DNA of 64,000 bases from Paenarthrobacter nicotinovorans. GTDB lineage: Bacteria > Actinomycetota > Actinomycetes > Actinomycetales > Micrococcaceae. A program made the position numbers and the translations under genes. A model generated the notes under the pieces. The model was not told the origin of the DNA and did no database searches. It worked only from the letters and a program-made list of their open reading frames with translations. This document shows positions 9,976-18,681 of the stretch, piece after piece. Every line of letters starts with the position of its first letter. Position 1 is the stretch's first letter. The stretch covers positions 3,844,001 to 3,908,000 of the forward strand of contig NZ_CP089293.1 of NCBI RefSeq assembly GCF_021919345.1, given 5' to 3'.

Positions 9976-11484
9976 CTACCGGACCGAGGGGACGTGTTGC
10001 AGGAGCCGCACGTCCGCGTAACCGTCCTCGACGTCGATGCTTGGCTCGTCGAAGACCCGCACCTGGTGGTCACCAGCGTCCCAGGGTGTCCACCCCGGCT
10101 GGCCATCCCGGATGAAGGCCACCGCCGCTCCGTGCACGTCCGCAGCCAAAGCCGCGGGCGGTTCGTCGCCGGCTATCGCGGCCACACGTTCGGCCGAGGT
10201 CACATCAAAGAAGAACGGGATGTCGAAGCAATGGCCGGCATCCCCGGTGACCGGTGACCGCCAAGCAAAGCGGTAAACCCACGTGGGTGCCGCCGAGCCG
10301 GCACGGGCCTCGGCAACGTTCAGGGTAGGCGTGCGGAAAATCCTGTCGGAAACATATTGGCCCGCCAGGACCTCGCTCGGAAGCCCCCCGTGGCTTGCCA
10401 AGTAGGCTTCGGCTATCTCCGGCGAGGCACCCAACCTTTCCAGCAGGGCCGCGTCCGGCTCCTTGGGCAACAACGGGCCGGCACCCGCCGTCGACATGTT
10501 GAACTCATGGTCAGTGCAGCCCACCAACAGAGCCTTGTCCGAACCGTTCCCCAGGCGCATGGCCTCAACCGTTGGCCCCGGGATCAGAACGCCGTCAACC
10601 ACCGGCCCAAATACCAGGCCGTCCCGCATGAGGTCAGCGAGCGACCCGATGGGGTCTGCATTTTGGGGCGTCCCACCCATCCCCGCTACTTCAGCCTGCA
10701 GTTCAAGGACGCGTTCCTCGGAAAGTGCCGACAAGCCGGCGCGCGTCGCTTCGACTCCCCCCAACTGGGCCAGGCGGCGGCCGGCGGCCTCCGCCTGGCC
10801 CAGCGTCCTCTCGGTGGGGACTCCGGAGAGCGAAATGACCCTCTCGAACAGTGCCCGGGCACGAGACACCGTGAGCAAGGTCATCACTGCTCCCCCTCCA
10901 GCGGACTGACCCGCAATCGTCACGCGGGAGGGATCCCCACCGAAAGCTTCAATGTTGTCGCGGACCCATTCAAGGGCGAGGATCCAGTCCAGAACGCCCC
11001 TGTTGTTGGGTGCGTCCGGAATCCAGCCAAATCCGTCGAACCCCAGGCGATAGGAGATGCTGACGGTCACCACACCGTCCCGGTTGAACGAAACACCGTC
11101 GTACCAGGGGCTCGCCGGCGAGCCGGCGATGAAGCCGCCACCATGGATCCAGACCAGCACAGGGAGGCCATCGTCCGGGTTCCTGGAAGGGCTTGGGGTG
11201 AACACGTTCAGGTTGAGGATGGAGTCGCCGGGAATGGAGGGCTCCGGAGTGATGATCAGCTCCGAGTCCGGAAGTTTCCGCTGCGGCGTGGCTCCATAGT
11301 CGAGGGCATCCCTGACGCCCTCCCATGGCCGGTGCGGCACGGGCTCAGCGAAACGAAGGTCGCCGATGGGTGGTTCGGCATACGGTATTCCGAGGAAGGC
11401 TGCGGAGCCTTCCCGCCAGCGCCCACGTACGGCTCCTGCCGTCGTCGGGACTTCTGCGAACTCCTGGGAAAGTGACGGGGTCAT
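9976..11484 (-). CDS. Type-B carboxylesterase/lipase
   Basis: Alpha/beta-hydrolase of the para-nitrobenzyl-esterase type, 502 residues, the usual bacterial size. The oxyanion loop is HGGGF at residues 114-118 and the nucleophile elbow is GQSAGG with Ser194. The catalytic histidine is probably in GDAGHCFDIPFFFD near residue 430, where family members usually have GAxHxxE; here Asp takes the Glu place after the histidine. There is no signal peptide, so it should be cytoplasmic. It starts 12 bases after the MFS gene, suggesting a pair that imports and hydrolyses an ester. The natural substrate cannot be read from the sequence. Confidence 0.9.
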   Translation of the reverse strand: MTPSLSQEFAEVPTTAGAVRGRWREGSAAFLGIPYAEPPIGDLRFAEPVPHRPWEGVRDALDYGATPQRKLPDSELIITPEPSIPGDSILNLNVFTPSPSRNPDDGLPVLVWIHGGGFIAGSPASPWYDGVSFNRDGVVTVSISYRLGFDGFGWIPDAPNNRGVLDWILALEWVRDNIEAFGGDPSRVTIAGQSAGGGAVMTLLTVSRARALFERVISLSGVPTERTLGQAEAAGRRLAQLGGVEATRAGLSALSEERVLELQAEVAGMGGTPQNADPIGSLADLMRDGLVFGPVVDGVLIPGPTVEAMRLGNGSDKALLVGCTDHEFNMSTAGAGPLLPKEPDAALLERLGASPEIAEAYLASHGGLPSEVLAGQYVSDRIFRTPTLNVAEARAGSAAPTWVYRFAWRSPVTGDAGHCFDIPFFFDVTSAERVAAIAGDEPPAALAADVHGAAVAFIRDGQPGWTPWDAGDHQVRVFDEPSIDVEDGYADVRLLQHVPSVR

Positions 11485-11496
11485 GCGGTGGGGCTC

Positions 11497-12867
11497 CTAT
11501 CGGACGCTTTTGATGGGGACAAGCACGACGGCGGCGATCGCCACCGCTGCCATGCCGAAAATGAAGAGGGCGGGGTATCCGCCAAAAGAACTGATCAGCA
11601 CGCTGGCAACGACCGGACTCATTGCCTGCGGGATGTTGGTGGCGATGTTGAGAATTCCGAGGTCCTTTGCGGCGGCGGTACCGCCACCGGGGAGGACTTC
11701 GGTCATCAGGGCCGTGTCGCAGGCCATGTAGAGTCCGAAGCCGAATCCGTTGACGACGCCCATGGCGATCATGCCGGTGATGTCCGGCATGATCACCGGC
11801 ATCAACAGCCCCAGCACCATCAATGCGGACGCTACGTAGACGAACACCTTGCGCTTGCCGATGCGGTCACTCCACCAGCCACCCAGCGAAACGGAGATCA
11901 GGGTGCTGCCGAGGCCGGCCAGGCTCAGCAGGCCAATGCTGGCGTTGGCTTCTGCGAGCGCCAGGCCGACGTAGTCCGTCAGGATGTACAGCTGGAAAGT
12001 GAAGACCACGAAGTAGCCAAGGGTGAAGAGGAAGCGGGCCGCGAAGGCCCACGCGAAGTCGGGGTGCTGCCGGGGGCTGATGACGAATCCTGCGAGGAAC
12101 TGCTTCCACTGGAACGGGGGATGCGTCACGTTCCTGCTGGGGAAGTCGCGGTGCAGCAGGACAAACAGCAGCGCGGCCACCAGGACTGCAATGCCGAACA
12201 CCGTATAGCCCAGGCCTACATTGCCGGCGAGGTTGCCTGCCAGGATCACACCGGCAGTGGAGCCGGCCATCGTGCCCACACCGACCATGGACGAGGCGAT
12301 CCCCCGGCGTTCCCGGGGAAACCTGTCCGGGACAATCGCAGAGAACGGGCCCTGCAAAGCATTCAGCGACACCTGGATGATCACCCAAAAGCACACTATC
12401 CAGAAGATCGATTCGAGGCCGCCGAGTCCCATGAGGAACACCGCGCCAATCGCGGCTCCGATAAGCATCCAGGGCGCCCGCCTGCCGAGCCTGCTCCGTG
12501 TCCGGTCACTGAGCGCCCCCACAACGGGTTGGGCGAACAGCGTGAAGAAGAACGAGACCGTGGAAATGGTGGCGAAGTTGGCTACCTTGTTGGCCTCGTC
12601 GATGGCGGCCACCTGGTTTGGCAGAAGCACTGCGATGAGTCCGGAGTAGGTGGCGAACAGGACCATGGAGGTGATGGCCAGCGACGGCAACAGGCCCCTG
12701 CCGGCCGGCCGGCTTGTTGCTGTTGCGGGCGAAGGTTCATCGCTGATCGGAGCGAACGGGGAGGGCTGCACGGAGCCGGTGACCTGCGCAGACCCGGTGA
12801 CTTGCGCAGGCTCTGCAACCTGCGCAGACGGGGGCATGGAATTGATCTCAGGCAGGGGTGTGGACAC
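11497..12867 (-). CDS. MFS transporter
   Basis: Integral membrane carrier of the major facilitator superfamily, 456 residues from GTG 12867. That start has AGGAGA just upstream; an ATG at 12879 overlaps the ribosome site and is less likely. Many hydrophobic segments and the cytoplasmic-loop motif GALSDRTRSRLGRRAPW after the second helix are typical. A roughly 55-residue hydrophilic N-terminal tail precedes the first helix and contains three copies of a six-residue repeat (AQVAEP/AQVTGS/AQVTGS). The gene lies between a ROK regulator and an esterase on one strand. Substrate unknown; a glycoside or ester is plausible. Confidence 0.9.
   Translation of the reverse strand: MSTPLPEINSMPPSAQVAEPAQVTGSAQVTGSVQPSPFAPISDEPSPATATSRPAGRGLLPSLAITSMVLFATYSGLIAVLLPNQVAAIDEANKVANFATISTVSFFFTLFAQPVVGALSDRTRSRLGRRAPWMLIGAAIGAVFLMGLGGLESIFWIVCFWVIIQVSLNALQGPFSAIVPDRFPRERRGIASSMVGVGTMAGSTAGVILAGNLAGNVGLGYTVFGIAVLVAALLFVLLHRDFPSRNVTHPPFQWKQFLAGFVISPRQHPDFAWAFAARFLFTLGYFVVFTFQLYILTDYVGLALAEANASIGLLSLAGLGSTLISVSLGGWWSDRIGKRKVFVYVASALMVLGLLMPVIMPDITGMIAMGVVNGFGFGLYMACDTALMTEVLPGGGTAAAKDLGILNIATNIPQAMSPVVASVLISSFGGYPALFIFGMAAVAIAAVVLVPIKSVR
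12772..12825. repeat. Three tandem 18-bp repeats inside the MFS gene
   Basis: Units at 12772-12789, 12790-12807 and 12808-12825 differ at a few bases and keep the reading frame, encoding a repeated AQV-x-x-x hexapeptide in the cytoplasmic N-terminal tail. Copy number could vary without breaking the frame. Confidence 0.75.
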
Positions 12868-12896
12868 GGCTCTCCTCATTGAGAAAGTTACGGCGG

Positions 12897-12957
12897 GATC
12901 ATCGAAAACCGATGATCACTTGGGATTGAGTATGCGCCGCATCCATAAATAATTCAA
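12897..12957 (-). promoter_or_regulatory. MFS-esterase promoter with a perfect palindromic operator
   Basis: Read on the minus strand, TTGAAT (12952-12957) and CATACT (12929-12934) make a promoter with a 17-base spacer. Just beyond the expected start point is GATCATCG-N5-CGATGATC (12897-12917), perfect 8-bp arms. This is a normal place for a repressor site. The upstream ROK protein is the probable ligand. Confidence 0.6.
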
Positions 12958-12960
12958 GGG

Positions 12961-14202
12961 TTAAATTAAACGCACCTCGAGCGGCTCCCGGAGCAACCGT
13001 TTTCTCGATTCCCGGATCGCTCCGAGGAGCGTCGCGTCGTTCTCCAGTTGCCCGGCCCGGATAGTGGGCAGGTAGCTGTCCGGCGAAGGAGAGATCGGTG
13101 CGTGCTCGGCGAAGGAGCGGGCTATCCGGTCAGCCAGCACGGACCAGTATCCGCCCAGCACCACCGTCTGGGGGTCGAGGGTACGGCTGATGACGTGAAG
13201 GGCCCGGGCAACCCAGTCCGCCGCGGCGTCGAAAGCCTCGACTGCGCGCGCGTCGCCGCGTGCAATCCGTTCGGTCAGCTCCCCCAAGGCACTGCCCAGG
13301 CCCAAGGATTCCAGTTCTTCACCCAGCCCGGCAGATTTCAGGACAACGTCAGGTCCGGCGACCAGGACCAGGCAACCGCGTTGCCCGCAGACACAGCGTT
13401 CCCCTTGATGGTCCATGGGAAGGTGTCCGAAGCCGCCCGCCAGGCTATGGGCTCCCGTGAGGAGCCGGCCGTCGAGAATGACCGCCCCTCCGATTCCTGA
13501 ATTGCTCTTCAGATAGACCATGTCCTTGACGCCGGGGAGCAGATCGAATTCAGCCATGGCCGCGAATCCGGCGTCCGAATGCAGGGAGAGGCTCTCCGGT
13601 AATCCAGGGACCCGCTTTCGAAGCCCATCAAGGACATCCACTTCGCCCCAGCCCATGTCCGAATCGCCGAAGACCATGGGCGGATTACCAAGCACCGGTG
13701 CAAAGACCACCACTGTCACATCCACCACGCGGCGGCCCATTCCCCCGGCCGCTGCCACAGCACGCTCCAGCACTGCCGCCAAGACGTCCAACACAGGCTC
13801 CGGGTCCCCCATGGGCCGTCCGTGATGTTCCGAATGGCGGAACAAGACGTCTCCGGCCAAGGAGGCAAGCACTGCGGTGACCTCATCGGCGTCCAGTTGA
13901 AGGGCCACCAGGGCTACGTCATCGGCGGCCAATTCCAGGAGTGTCTGCGGCCGGCCTTTTCCGCCCGCAGAGACCGGTTCAACTTCCCGGATAGTCCCGG
14001 CCTCCACCAGCAACCTGGTCAACGCTGTCACTGCGCCGCGCGTCAACCCCGTGCCGTCGGCAATCTGGCTGCGGGAACTGGGACCGTGCTCCACGAGGTG
14101 TCCAGCCACCAGTTCGAGGTTATGTCGGCGCACGTCACCGCTGACGAGCGAACTGGCGGATTCAAGCCCCGGCGCCCCGGAGCCACGTACGTGGTTGACC
14201 AT
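12961..14202 (-). CDS. ROK-family transcriptional regulator
   Basis: A 413-residue regulator. The N-terminal winged helix-turn-helix spans about residues 25-85 (SSRSQIADGTGLTRGAVTAL). The ROK domain has SNSGIGGAVILDG, LAGGFGHLPMD and the zinc motif CVCGQRGCL. Two positions look unusual: the GExGH motif reads GGFGH, with Phe for the usual Glu, and the kinase-type NDAN motif reads SDAG. It is therefore a sensor, not a sugar kinase. It is transcribed towards the MFS transporter and esterase and probably controls them through the palindrome at 12897-12917. Inducer unknown. Confidence 0.88.
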   Translation of the reverse strand: MVNHVRGSGAPGLESASSLVSGDVRRHNLELVAGHLVEHGPSSRSQIADGTGLTRGAVTALTRLLVEAGTIREVEPVSAGGKGRPQTLLELAADDVALVALQLDADEVTAVLASLAGDVLFRHSEHHGRPMGDPEPVLDVLAAVLERAVAAAGGMGRRVVDVTVVVFAPVLGNPPMVFGDSDMGWGEVDVLDGLRKRVPGLPESLSLHSDAGFAAMAEFDLLPGVKDMVYLKSNSGIGGAVILDGRLLTGAHSLAGGFGHLPMDHQGERCVCGQRGCLVLVAGPDVVLKSAGLGEELESLGLGSALGELTERIARGDARAVEAFDAAADWVARALHVISRTLDPQTVVLGGYWSVLADRIARSFAEHAPISPSPDSYLPTIRAGQLENDATLLGAIRESRKRLLREPLEVRLI

Positions 14203-14252
14203 GACGCTAGCCTGTCACACGAACGGCAAGCTCCGCCCGGCACAACCGGCTG

Positions 14253-14294
14253 GCAGCAGATGCCGCCCTGAACGTTCAAAACGGCATCTGCTGC
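14253..14294. terminator. Perfect 13-bp inverted repeat enclosing TGAACGTTCA
   Basis: GCAGCAGATGCCG (14253-14265) pairs with CGGCATCTGCTGC (14282-14294). The 16-base loop contains the 10-bp palindrome TGAACGTTCA (14269-14278). It lies just after the binding-protein gene and just before the ROK gene on the same strand. It may terminate the ABC operon; the inner palindrome could also be an operator for the ROK gene. Confidence 0.55.
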
Positions 14295-14309
14295 GACCTG
14301 CCTGGGTGG

Positions 14310-15152
14310 TCAGGCGATCAGCCGTGCCGCCCCGGTGTTGATGGAAGATGCGGGGAAGCCGTTGTTGACCACGATCTTCTCCAGGCTGCCGTCCTTCCGC
14401 AGCCCGTCAACATAAGCGTTCAGGGCTGCCAGTAGTCCTGCGTTGTCCTTGGTGACCGGGAGGCAGGTCTGGGGAGGTTCGAGGGAGGCCTTGATGGTAC
14501 TGTCCGGCTCCATGACCTCGACCTTCAAGCCATTGCTGTTGTTGTGGGCCTCACCGAATCCATCAATCCCAACATCGATCCGGCCGGACTTCAGGTCCTG
14601 GAACAGGTCCACAGGGGCCTTGTAGAGCTGGAGGTCGCCACCCAGGTAGTTCTTGGCATCGTCCACCCAGACATTGCCATTGACCGTGCCGACCTTCTTG
14701 CCCTTCAGGTCAGAGGCCTTTGTCAGGCCATCCTTGGAAATCAGGACCATCTGGTCGGTGTAGATGGGGTCGGTCAGAGCCAGGATTTCCGCGCGTGCCG
14801 CCGAACGCCACCAACCACCGGTTGCGATGTCGGCGCGTCCGCCCTGGACCGTCGGAATGACGGCTGCAGCGGCAGCTGAAACCGTGGCGATGTCCAGGCA
14901 CTCCTTCTTGGCGAAGCCCATGAGGATATCGCCGTCTACCCCGCCGAGTTCATTGCCCTTGAAAGTCACATACGGCGGCGCCTCATACACGGCCACCGTC
15001 AGGGTTCCCTTCTTCATGGTGTTGAACTGGGAGGCCGGCTTGCAGTCGGCTGCGGTCTTGGACCCTGCGGCTTCGGTGCTGCCGCCACAGCCGCTGAGAG
15101 CAGCGGCCAGCGTCACGGCGGCCACGGCCGACGCGATCATTCGTGGTTTCAT
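14310..15152 (-). CDS. ABC transporter substrate-binding lipoprotein, polar amino acid type
   Basis: Secreted lipoprotein of the family-3 (SBP_bac_3) fold, 280 residues from ATG 15152 with AAAGGA upstream. The signal peptide ends in the lipobox LSGC, so Cys near residue 22 is probably lipidated and membrane-anchored. The mature part shows family features: GTLTVAVYEAPPYV, the GxDxD-like VDGDILMGFAKK and the closing IDGFGEAHNN segment. It is the last gene of a divergently controlled operon with two permeases, an ATPase, a racemase-like protein and a RidA-like protein, and should capture the substrate of that pathway. The ligand is not recognisable. Confidence 0.9.
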   Translation of the reverse strand: MKPRMIASAVAAVTLAAALSGCGGSTEAAGSKTAADCKPASQFNTMKKGTLTVAVYEAPPYVTFKGNELGGVDGDILMGFAKKECLDIATVSAAAAAVIPTVQGGRADIATGGWWRSAARAEILALTDPIYTDQMVLISKDGLTKASDLKGKKVGTVNGNVWVDDAKNYLGGDLQLYKAPVDLFQDLKSGRIDVGIDGFGEAHNNSNGLKVEVMEPDSTIKASLEPPQTCLPVTKDNAGLLAALNAYVDGLRKDGSLEKIVVNNGFPASSINTGAARLIA

Positions 15153-15178
15153 GGTGGTTCCTTTGCCTAATCGGCGCG

Positions 15179-15832
15179 TCAACGGTGACGCGCCAAACGA
15201 TGCTCAACGAAGTTGCTCAGGGAACTCGCGGGAATGGTAATCAAGGCGTACATCAGGCCCGCGAGGGTAAGGATGCTCAGGTAGCGGAAAGTGATGGAAC
15301 CGATGGAGTAGGCCTGGCTCATCAATTCCGGCATGGCAATGGTGTAGGCCAGGGAGGTTGCCTGGAACACCATGATCGCGAATCCCATGAGCGGCGGGAT
15401 GGCGATTCTGACTCCTTGTGGAATCACAACAAAACGCAGGATGTCGCGTCGGGCCATTCCCAGCGCATGCGCGGCTTCCACCTCGCCCCCGGGAACAGCC
15501 TGCAGGCCCCCGCGAAGGATCTCGCTGGTGTAAGCGGCCGTAGTGAATGCCAGCGCCAACGATGCAGCCACGAAGGACGTCAGCGTCATGCCGGCACTGG
15601 GAAGGCCGAAGTAGAACAACTGCAGCACCACCAGGGCGGGTGTTCCACGGCCTATTTCGATCACAGTGATGGTGATCATCCGTAGGACTTTGTTCCGGGA
15701 ACCGGCACCCAGGGCCAGGAGCAATCCGGCGGGCAGGCCGATCAGCAAAGTGACGAGTGTGAGTTGGAGGCTGACGCCCAGCCCGCCAAGCAGGTCCGGG
15801 AAATAGTCCGCCCAATCGTTGAAGAATGTCAT
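15179..15832 (-). CDS. Amino-acid-type ABC transporter permease (second subunit)
   Basis: Integral membrane protein of the HisM/GlnP type, 217 residues. Several hydrophobic helices are visible. The EAA loop that docks onto the ATPase reads EVEAAHALGMARRDILRFVVIPQG. The start overlaps the stop of the neighbouring permease gene by four bases (ATGA). Together with that permease it should form a heterodimeric channel. Confidence 0.92.
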   Translation of the reverse strand: MTFFNDWADYFPDLLGGLGVSLQLTLVTLLIGLPAGLLLALGAGSRNKVLRMITITVIEIGRGTPALVVLQLFYFGLPSAGMTLTSFVAASLALAFTTAAYTSEILRGGLQAVPGGEVEAAHALGMARRDILRFVVIPQGVRIAIPPLMGFAIMVFQATSLAYTIAMPELMSQAYSIGSITFRYLSILTLAGLMYALITIPASSLSNFVEHRLARHR

Positions 15833-16452
15833 CGCGCAACCCGCTTCCGGAGCCTGCTGTCCAGCTGTCGGGTGGCCCAGGCGCAGGGAATGGTCATGGC
15901 GACATACAGTCCGGCGGCGTAGAGGAACGGAACAATGGCGTCACCACTGACCGTGGACTCATGGCTGGCCCAGTAGATGGTGTCCTGCACCCCGATGACT
16001 GATGCCACGGAGGAGTCCTTCAACAAACCAATGGCGAAGGTGGCAGCCGCCGGGATCGAAACGCGAAGGACCTGCGGCCCGATAACGGTGGCCAATGTCG
16101 CGCCCCGGGAGAGTCCCAATGCGTCACTGGCTTCCCACTGGCCTTCATGGATGGCGGTCAGGCCGCCGCGGTAGATCTCCGCCATGTAGGCCGAAGCCAC
16201 CAGCCCGAACCCGATGACGGCAGCGGCGAAGGAGCTCAGTTCGATCACGCCGGTTCCGATGCCGAAGTAGATGATGAACAACCACGCCAGCGGAGGGATG
16301 CCCCTCAGCAACTCGATGACGGCGCGGGAAATGAACCGGACCGCTGGTATCCGGGACCGGCGGGCAAGCGCCAAGGGAATTCCTCCGATGGCTCCCAGCA
16401 GGAATGATGAGAGGGTCAGCAGGAGGGTCATGGTGACGCCCTGCGAAACCAC
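15829..16452 (-). CDS. Amino-acid-type ABC transporter permease (first subunit)
   Basis: Integral membrane protein, 207 residues from GTG 16452, which has GGAGG eight bases upstream; GTG 16467 is an alternative. The EAA loop is EGQWEASDALGLSRGATLATVIGPQ. It resembles its neighbour in length and layout (family HisQ/GlnP), indicating a heterodimeric pore. The gene follows the ATPase after 16 bases and overlaps the next permease. Confidence 0.9.
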   Translation of the reverse strand: MVSQGVTMTLLLTLSSFLLGAIGGIPLALARRSRIPAVRFISRAVIELLRGIPPLAWLFIIYFGIGTGVIELSSFAAAVIGFGLVASAYMAEIYRGGLTAIHEGQWEASDALGLSRGATLATVIGPQVLRVSIPAAATFAIGLLKDSSVASVIGVQDTIYWASHESTVSGDAIVPFLYAAGLYVAMTIPCAWATRQLDSRLRKRVAR

Positions 16453-16468
16453 GGCCAAGGCCTCCACC

Positions 16469-17266
16469 TCAGCGCTCCAGGACGGCGCGGAGGAACTTCC
16501 GCGTTCGGTCCATGGTGGGGGCCGTGAAGACGACGGCGGGATCGCCTTCCTCGAGGATGGCGCCTTCGGCCATGACCACCACCCTGTCGGAGACATCCTT
16601 GGCGAACTGCATCTCGTGGGTGACCACCACCATGGTCATCCCTTCGGCAGCAAGCTCACGCATGACGGCAAGGACTTCGAGCCCCACCTCGGGGTCCAGT
16701 GCCGACGTGGGCTCGTCGAAGAGCATCACCCGGGGGTCCAGGGCCAATGCCCGTGCAATGGCGATCCGCTGCTGCTGTCCGCCCGAGCACCGGCTGGGAT
16801 ACTGCCGGGCTTTGTCCGCGAGCCCCACCCGCTCAAGCAGTGCCAGCGAGCGCGCGTCGGCGTCCTTGGTGTTGCGGCCGAGGACGCGTTCCTGTGGAAG
16901 CGAGATGTTCCGCAGCACGGTCATGTGCGGGAACAGGTTGAACGACTGGAACACCATGCCCACATTGCGGCGCAGGCGGACCAGGTCCTTGTGGCTGATC
17001 TGGTGTCCGGCGTCCACGTGGTTTCCTTCCACCGTGATCCTGCCGCTGTCCGGAACCTCCAGCAGGTTGATGCATCGCAGCAGCGTGCTCTTGCCGGCTC
17101 CGCTGGGTCCGATGATGGCGATCACCTCGCCCTCCCGCACGGACAATGACACGTCGTTGATCACCGTATGGTCCCCATACCGTTTGGTGACGGACTCAAG
17201 CGATATGGCGATCGGGTCCTGCCGGGTGGCTTCTTGCATGACTGACTCGTTCCTGACTTGTGTCAT
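16469..17266 (-). CDS. Polar amino acid ABC transporter ATP-binding protein
   Basis: Cytoplasmic ATPase of the GlnQ/HisP group, 265 residues from ATG 17266, which overlaps the racemase stop (ATGA); ATG 17239 is possible. Walker A is GPSGAGKST, the Q-loop is [16 protein letters not shown], the signature is CSGGQQQR with Cys in place of the usual Leu, Walker B is [12 protein letters not shown], and the switch histidine is in [10 protein letters not shown]. It energises import with the two permeases and the lipoprotein downstream. Confidence 0.95.
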   Translation of the reverse strand: MTQVRNESVMQEATRQDPIAISLESVTKRYGDHTVINDVSLSVREGEVIAIIGPSGAGKSTLLRCINLLEVPDSGRITVEGNHVDAGHQISHKDLVRLRRNVGMVFQSFNLFPHMTVLRNISLPQERVLGRNTKDADARSLALLERVGLADKARQYPSRCSGGQQQRIAIARALALDPRVMLFDEPTSALDPEVGLEVLAVMRELAAEGMTMVVVTHEMQFAKDVSDRVVVMAEGAILEEGDPAVVFTAPTMDRTRKFLRAVLER

Positions 17267-18036
17267 CGGCTCAAAGCCGGGCCGACAGGCGCCGGAGCCT
17301 CGCCGACGTCGAAACCCTTGCCAAGGGCGTTCAGCGCGAAGGAGGCAATGTCGAGGATGGGCACACTGGTGTATTTGCGGATTTCCTGGCGGAATTCGGG
17401 CAGCAGGGTGCATTCAAGGACCAGCACGCCGATGTTCTCCAAGCGCCCTCCCGGCCCGAACTCACGCTTCACTACGGACGCAACGCCTTCCTTGAGCATC
17501 TCCTGGTCCCAGCCATTGCCCAGTGCGTGGTCGTTGGTCAGCATGGTTGCCCAGCCCGGTTCGCTTTCCATGCCGGCAATGACAATCCGCGGGGACAACG
17601 CGTGGTCGCCCAGCAACTTGGCGGCCAGAGTTTCCGAGACAGTCAGCACACCGATGTCTTTGTTGCTGAGCACCGAGGCGATGGGCAGCAGGTCCAGGCC
17701 GCTGGTGATCACGTTGGCCGTCCGGCGCTCGTCCTTGCGGGCGTAGAAGAAGAAACCGCAGTCGGTGATGACCAGCGGACAGTGGGCCAGCTTTTCGCTG
17801 GCGGCCCAAAAAGCGTCGATGGCTTCCGGCTCTCCGGCAACCAAGGGCTCAACCCGGGCTCCGCGCGCCACGGCGTAGGCCACGGGGAGGCCCTGCCAGC
17901 TGGTGGGATTCTCGAAGAAACCCACGGGGTTGTTGCTGATGCCTGGCGCATCCGGGGTGAGGCATTCGATGTAGTCCACGGGGTAGGAATCGAGGTCGCA
18001 CAGGATGACGCCAAGTTGGGGCTTGATGTCAGGCAT
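17263..18036 (-). CDS. Asp/Glu/hydantoin-racemase-like protein
   Basis: 257 residues from ATG 18036, with GGGGGAG seven bases upstream; the start overlaps the RidA-like gene by eight bases. Two conserved cysteines of the superfamily are present: Cys93 in [11 protein letters not shown] and Cys209 in LVLECTLLP. In family members these act as the acid/base pair that swaps the alpha proton of an amino acid, or as related C-C cleaving residues. The neighbours (importer, RidA-like, M20 hydrolase) suggest use of an unusual or D-amino acid. Racemase, maleate-isomerase-like and decarboxylase activities cannot be told apart here. Confidence 0.75.
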   Translation of the reverse strand: MPDIKPQLGVILCDLDSYPVDYIECLTPDAPGISNNPVGFFENPTSWQGLPVAYAVARGARVEPLVAGEPEAIDAFWAASEKLAHCPLVITDCGFFFYARKDERRTANVITSGLDLLPIASVLSNKDIGVLTVSETLAAKLLGDHALSPRIVIAGMESEPGWATMLTNDHALGNGWDQEMLKEGVASVVKREFGPGGRLENIGVLVLECTLLPEFRQEIRKYTSVPILDIASFALNALGKGFDVGEAPAPVGPALSR

Positions 18037-18532
18037 TGGGTGACTCCCCCGCAACCGGAACGTCGAGCGTTGCTTGGGTGCCGTCGTCGAACGCTTCCAT
18101 GCGGGTGGCGGCACTGCCGACAATGGCGACGGCGTTGACCTCCACGCGGATGCCGGGCAGGTTCAGTTCCTCGCCGATGAGGATGCCCGTTGCCGTGGGG
18201 CCGGGGGCCGGGAAGTAGCTGAAACGGATGTCGTAGGTCCGCTGCCATTCTTCGTAGCTGAGCTCGCCGGCGTAGAAGGTATTGAACTGGACGACGTCGC
18301 CCATGGTGCCGCCGAGGCTTTCGATGACCCGCTTCAGGGACTCCATGACGTTCTTGCACTGGGCAACGATGTCGCCGGGGTTGTTGACGTTTCCGTCCGC
18401 GTCGAGGTCTTCCTGGCCGCCCACGTAAATCATGTCGCCCACGCGGATGCCGTGGCTGTGGTTGATCTTGAAGTGGCCCGGCACCTGCCAGTGTCCGGGA
18501 ACCTCTGCGAAGCGTCGTTCGAGGGTGGTCAT
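18029..18532 (-). CDS. RidA/YjgF-like protein
   Basis: 167 residues from ATG 18532 with AAGGAG upstream; about 35 residues longer than classic RidA, mainly at the N-terminus. The core (MIYVGGQEDLDADGNV, QCKNVMESLKRVIESLGG, IRVEVNAVAIVG) fits the trimeric Rid fold. Classic RidA has a carboxylate-binding Arg before the last strand (PARS motif); here the matching stretch reads GPTATG and lacks it, so simple enamine deaminase activity is doubtful. It is the first gene of the racemase/ABC operon. Role: perhaps hydrolysis of an imine or a related intermediate, inferred from context. Confidence 0.8.
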   Translation of the reverse strand: MTTLERRFAEVPGHWQVPGHFKINHSHGIRVGDMIYVGGQEDLDADGNVNNPGDIVAQCKNVMESLKRVIESLGGTMGDVVQFNTFYAGELSYEEWQRTYDIRFSYFPAPGPTATGILIGEELNLPGIRVEVNAVAIVGSAATRMEAFDDGTQATLDVPVAGESPNA

Positions 18533-18551
18533 TTTTTCGTTCTCCTTTGTG

Positions 18552-18569
18552 GTGATCGTCACTGATCAC
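18552..18569. promoter_or_regulatory. Inverted repeat upstream of the RidA-racemase-ABC operon
   Basis: GTGATC (18552-18557) and GATCAC (18564-18569) flank a six-base spacer, 20 bases before the RidA-like start. It is a candidate binding site for a regulator of the operon. I see no clear -10/-35 in the 149-base gap. Confidence 0.35.
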
Positions 18570-18681
18570 TTCAAGCATGGAACGAAAAACAGGGGTCGGG
18601 ACGGCCCGCAGAACGACGTTTGCTGGCGCTGGCCCAAGAGATTCTTGGACTGCCGTCCAGGGCCCGACGGCGGTACGCGGC

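Noticed and set aside
12961..14202. ROK sugar kinase instead of a regulator
   Set aside because: It has an N-terminal helix-turn-helix and altered kinase motifs (SDAG, GGFGH).
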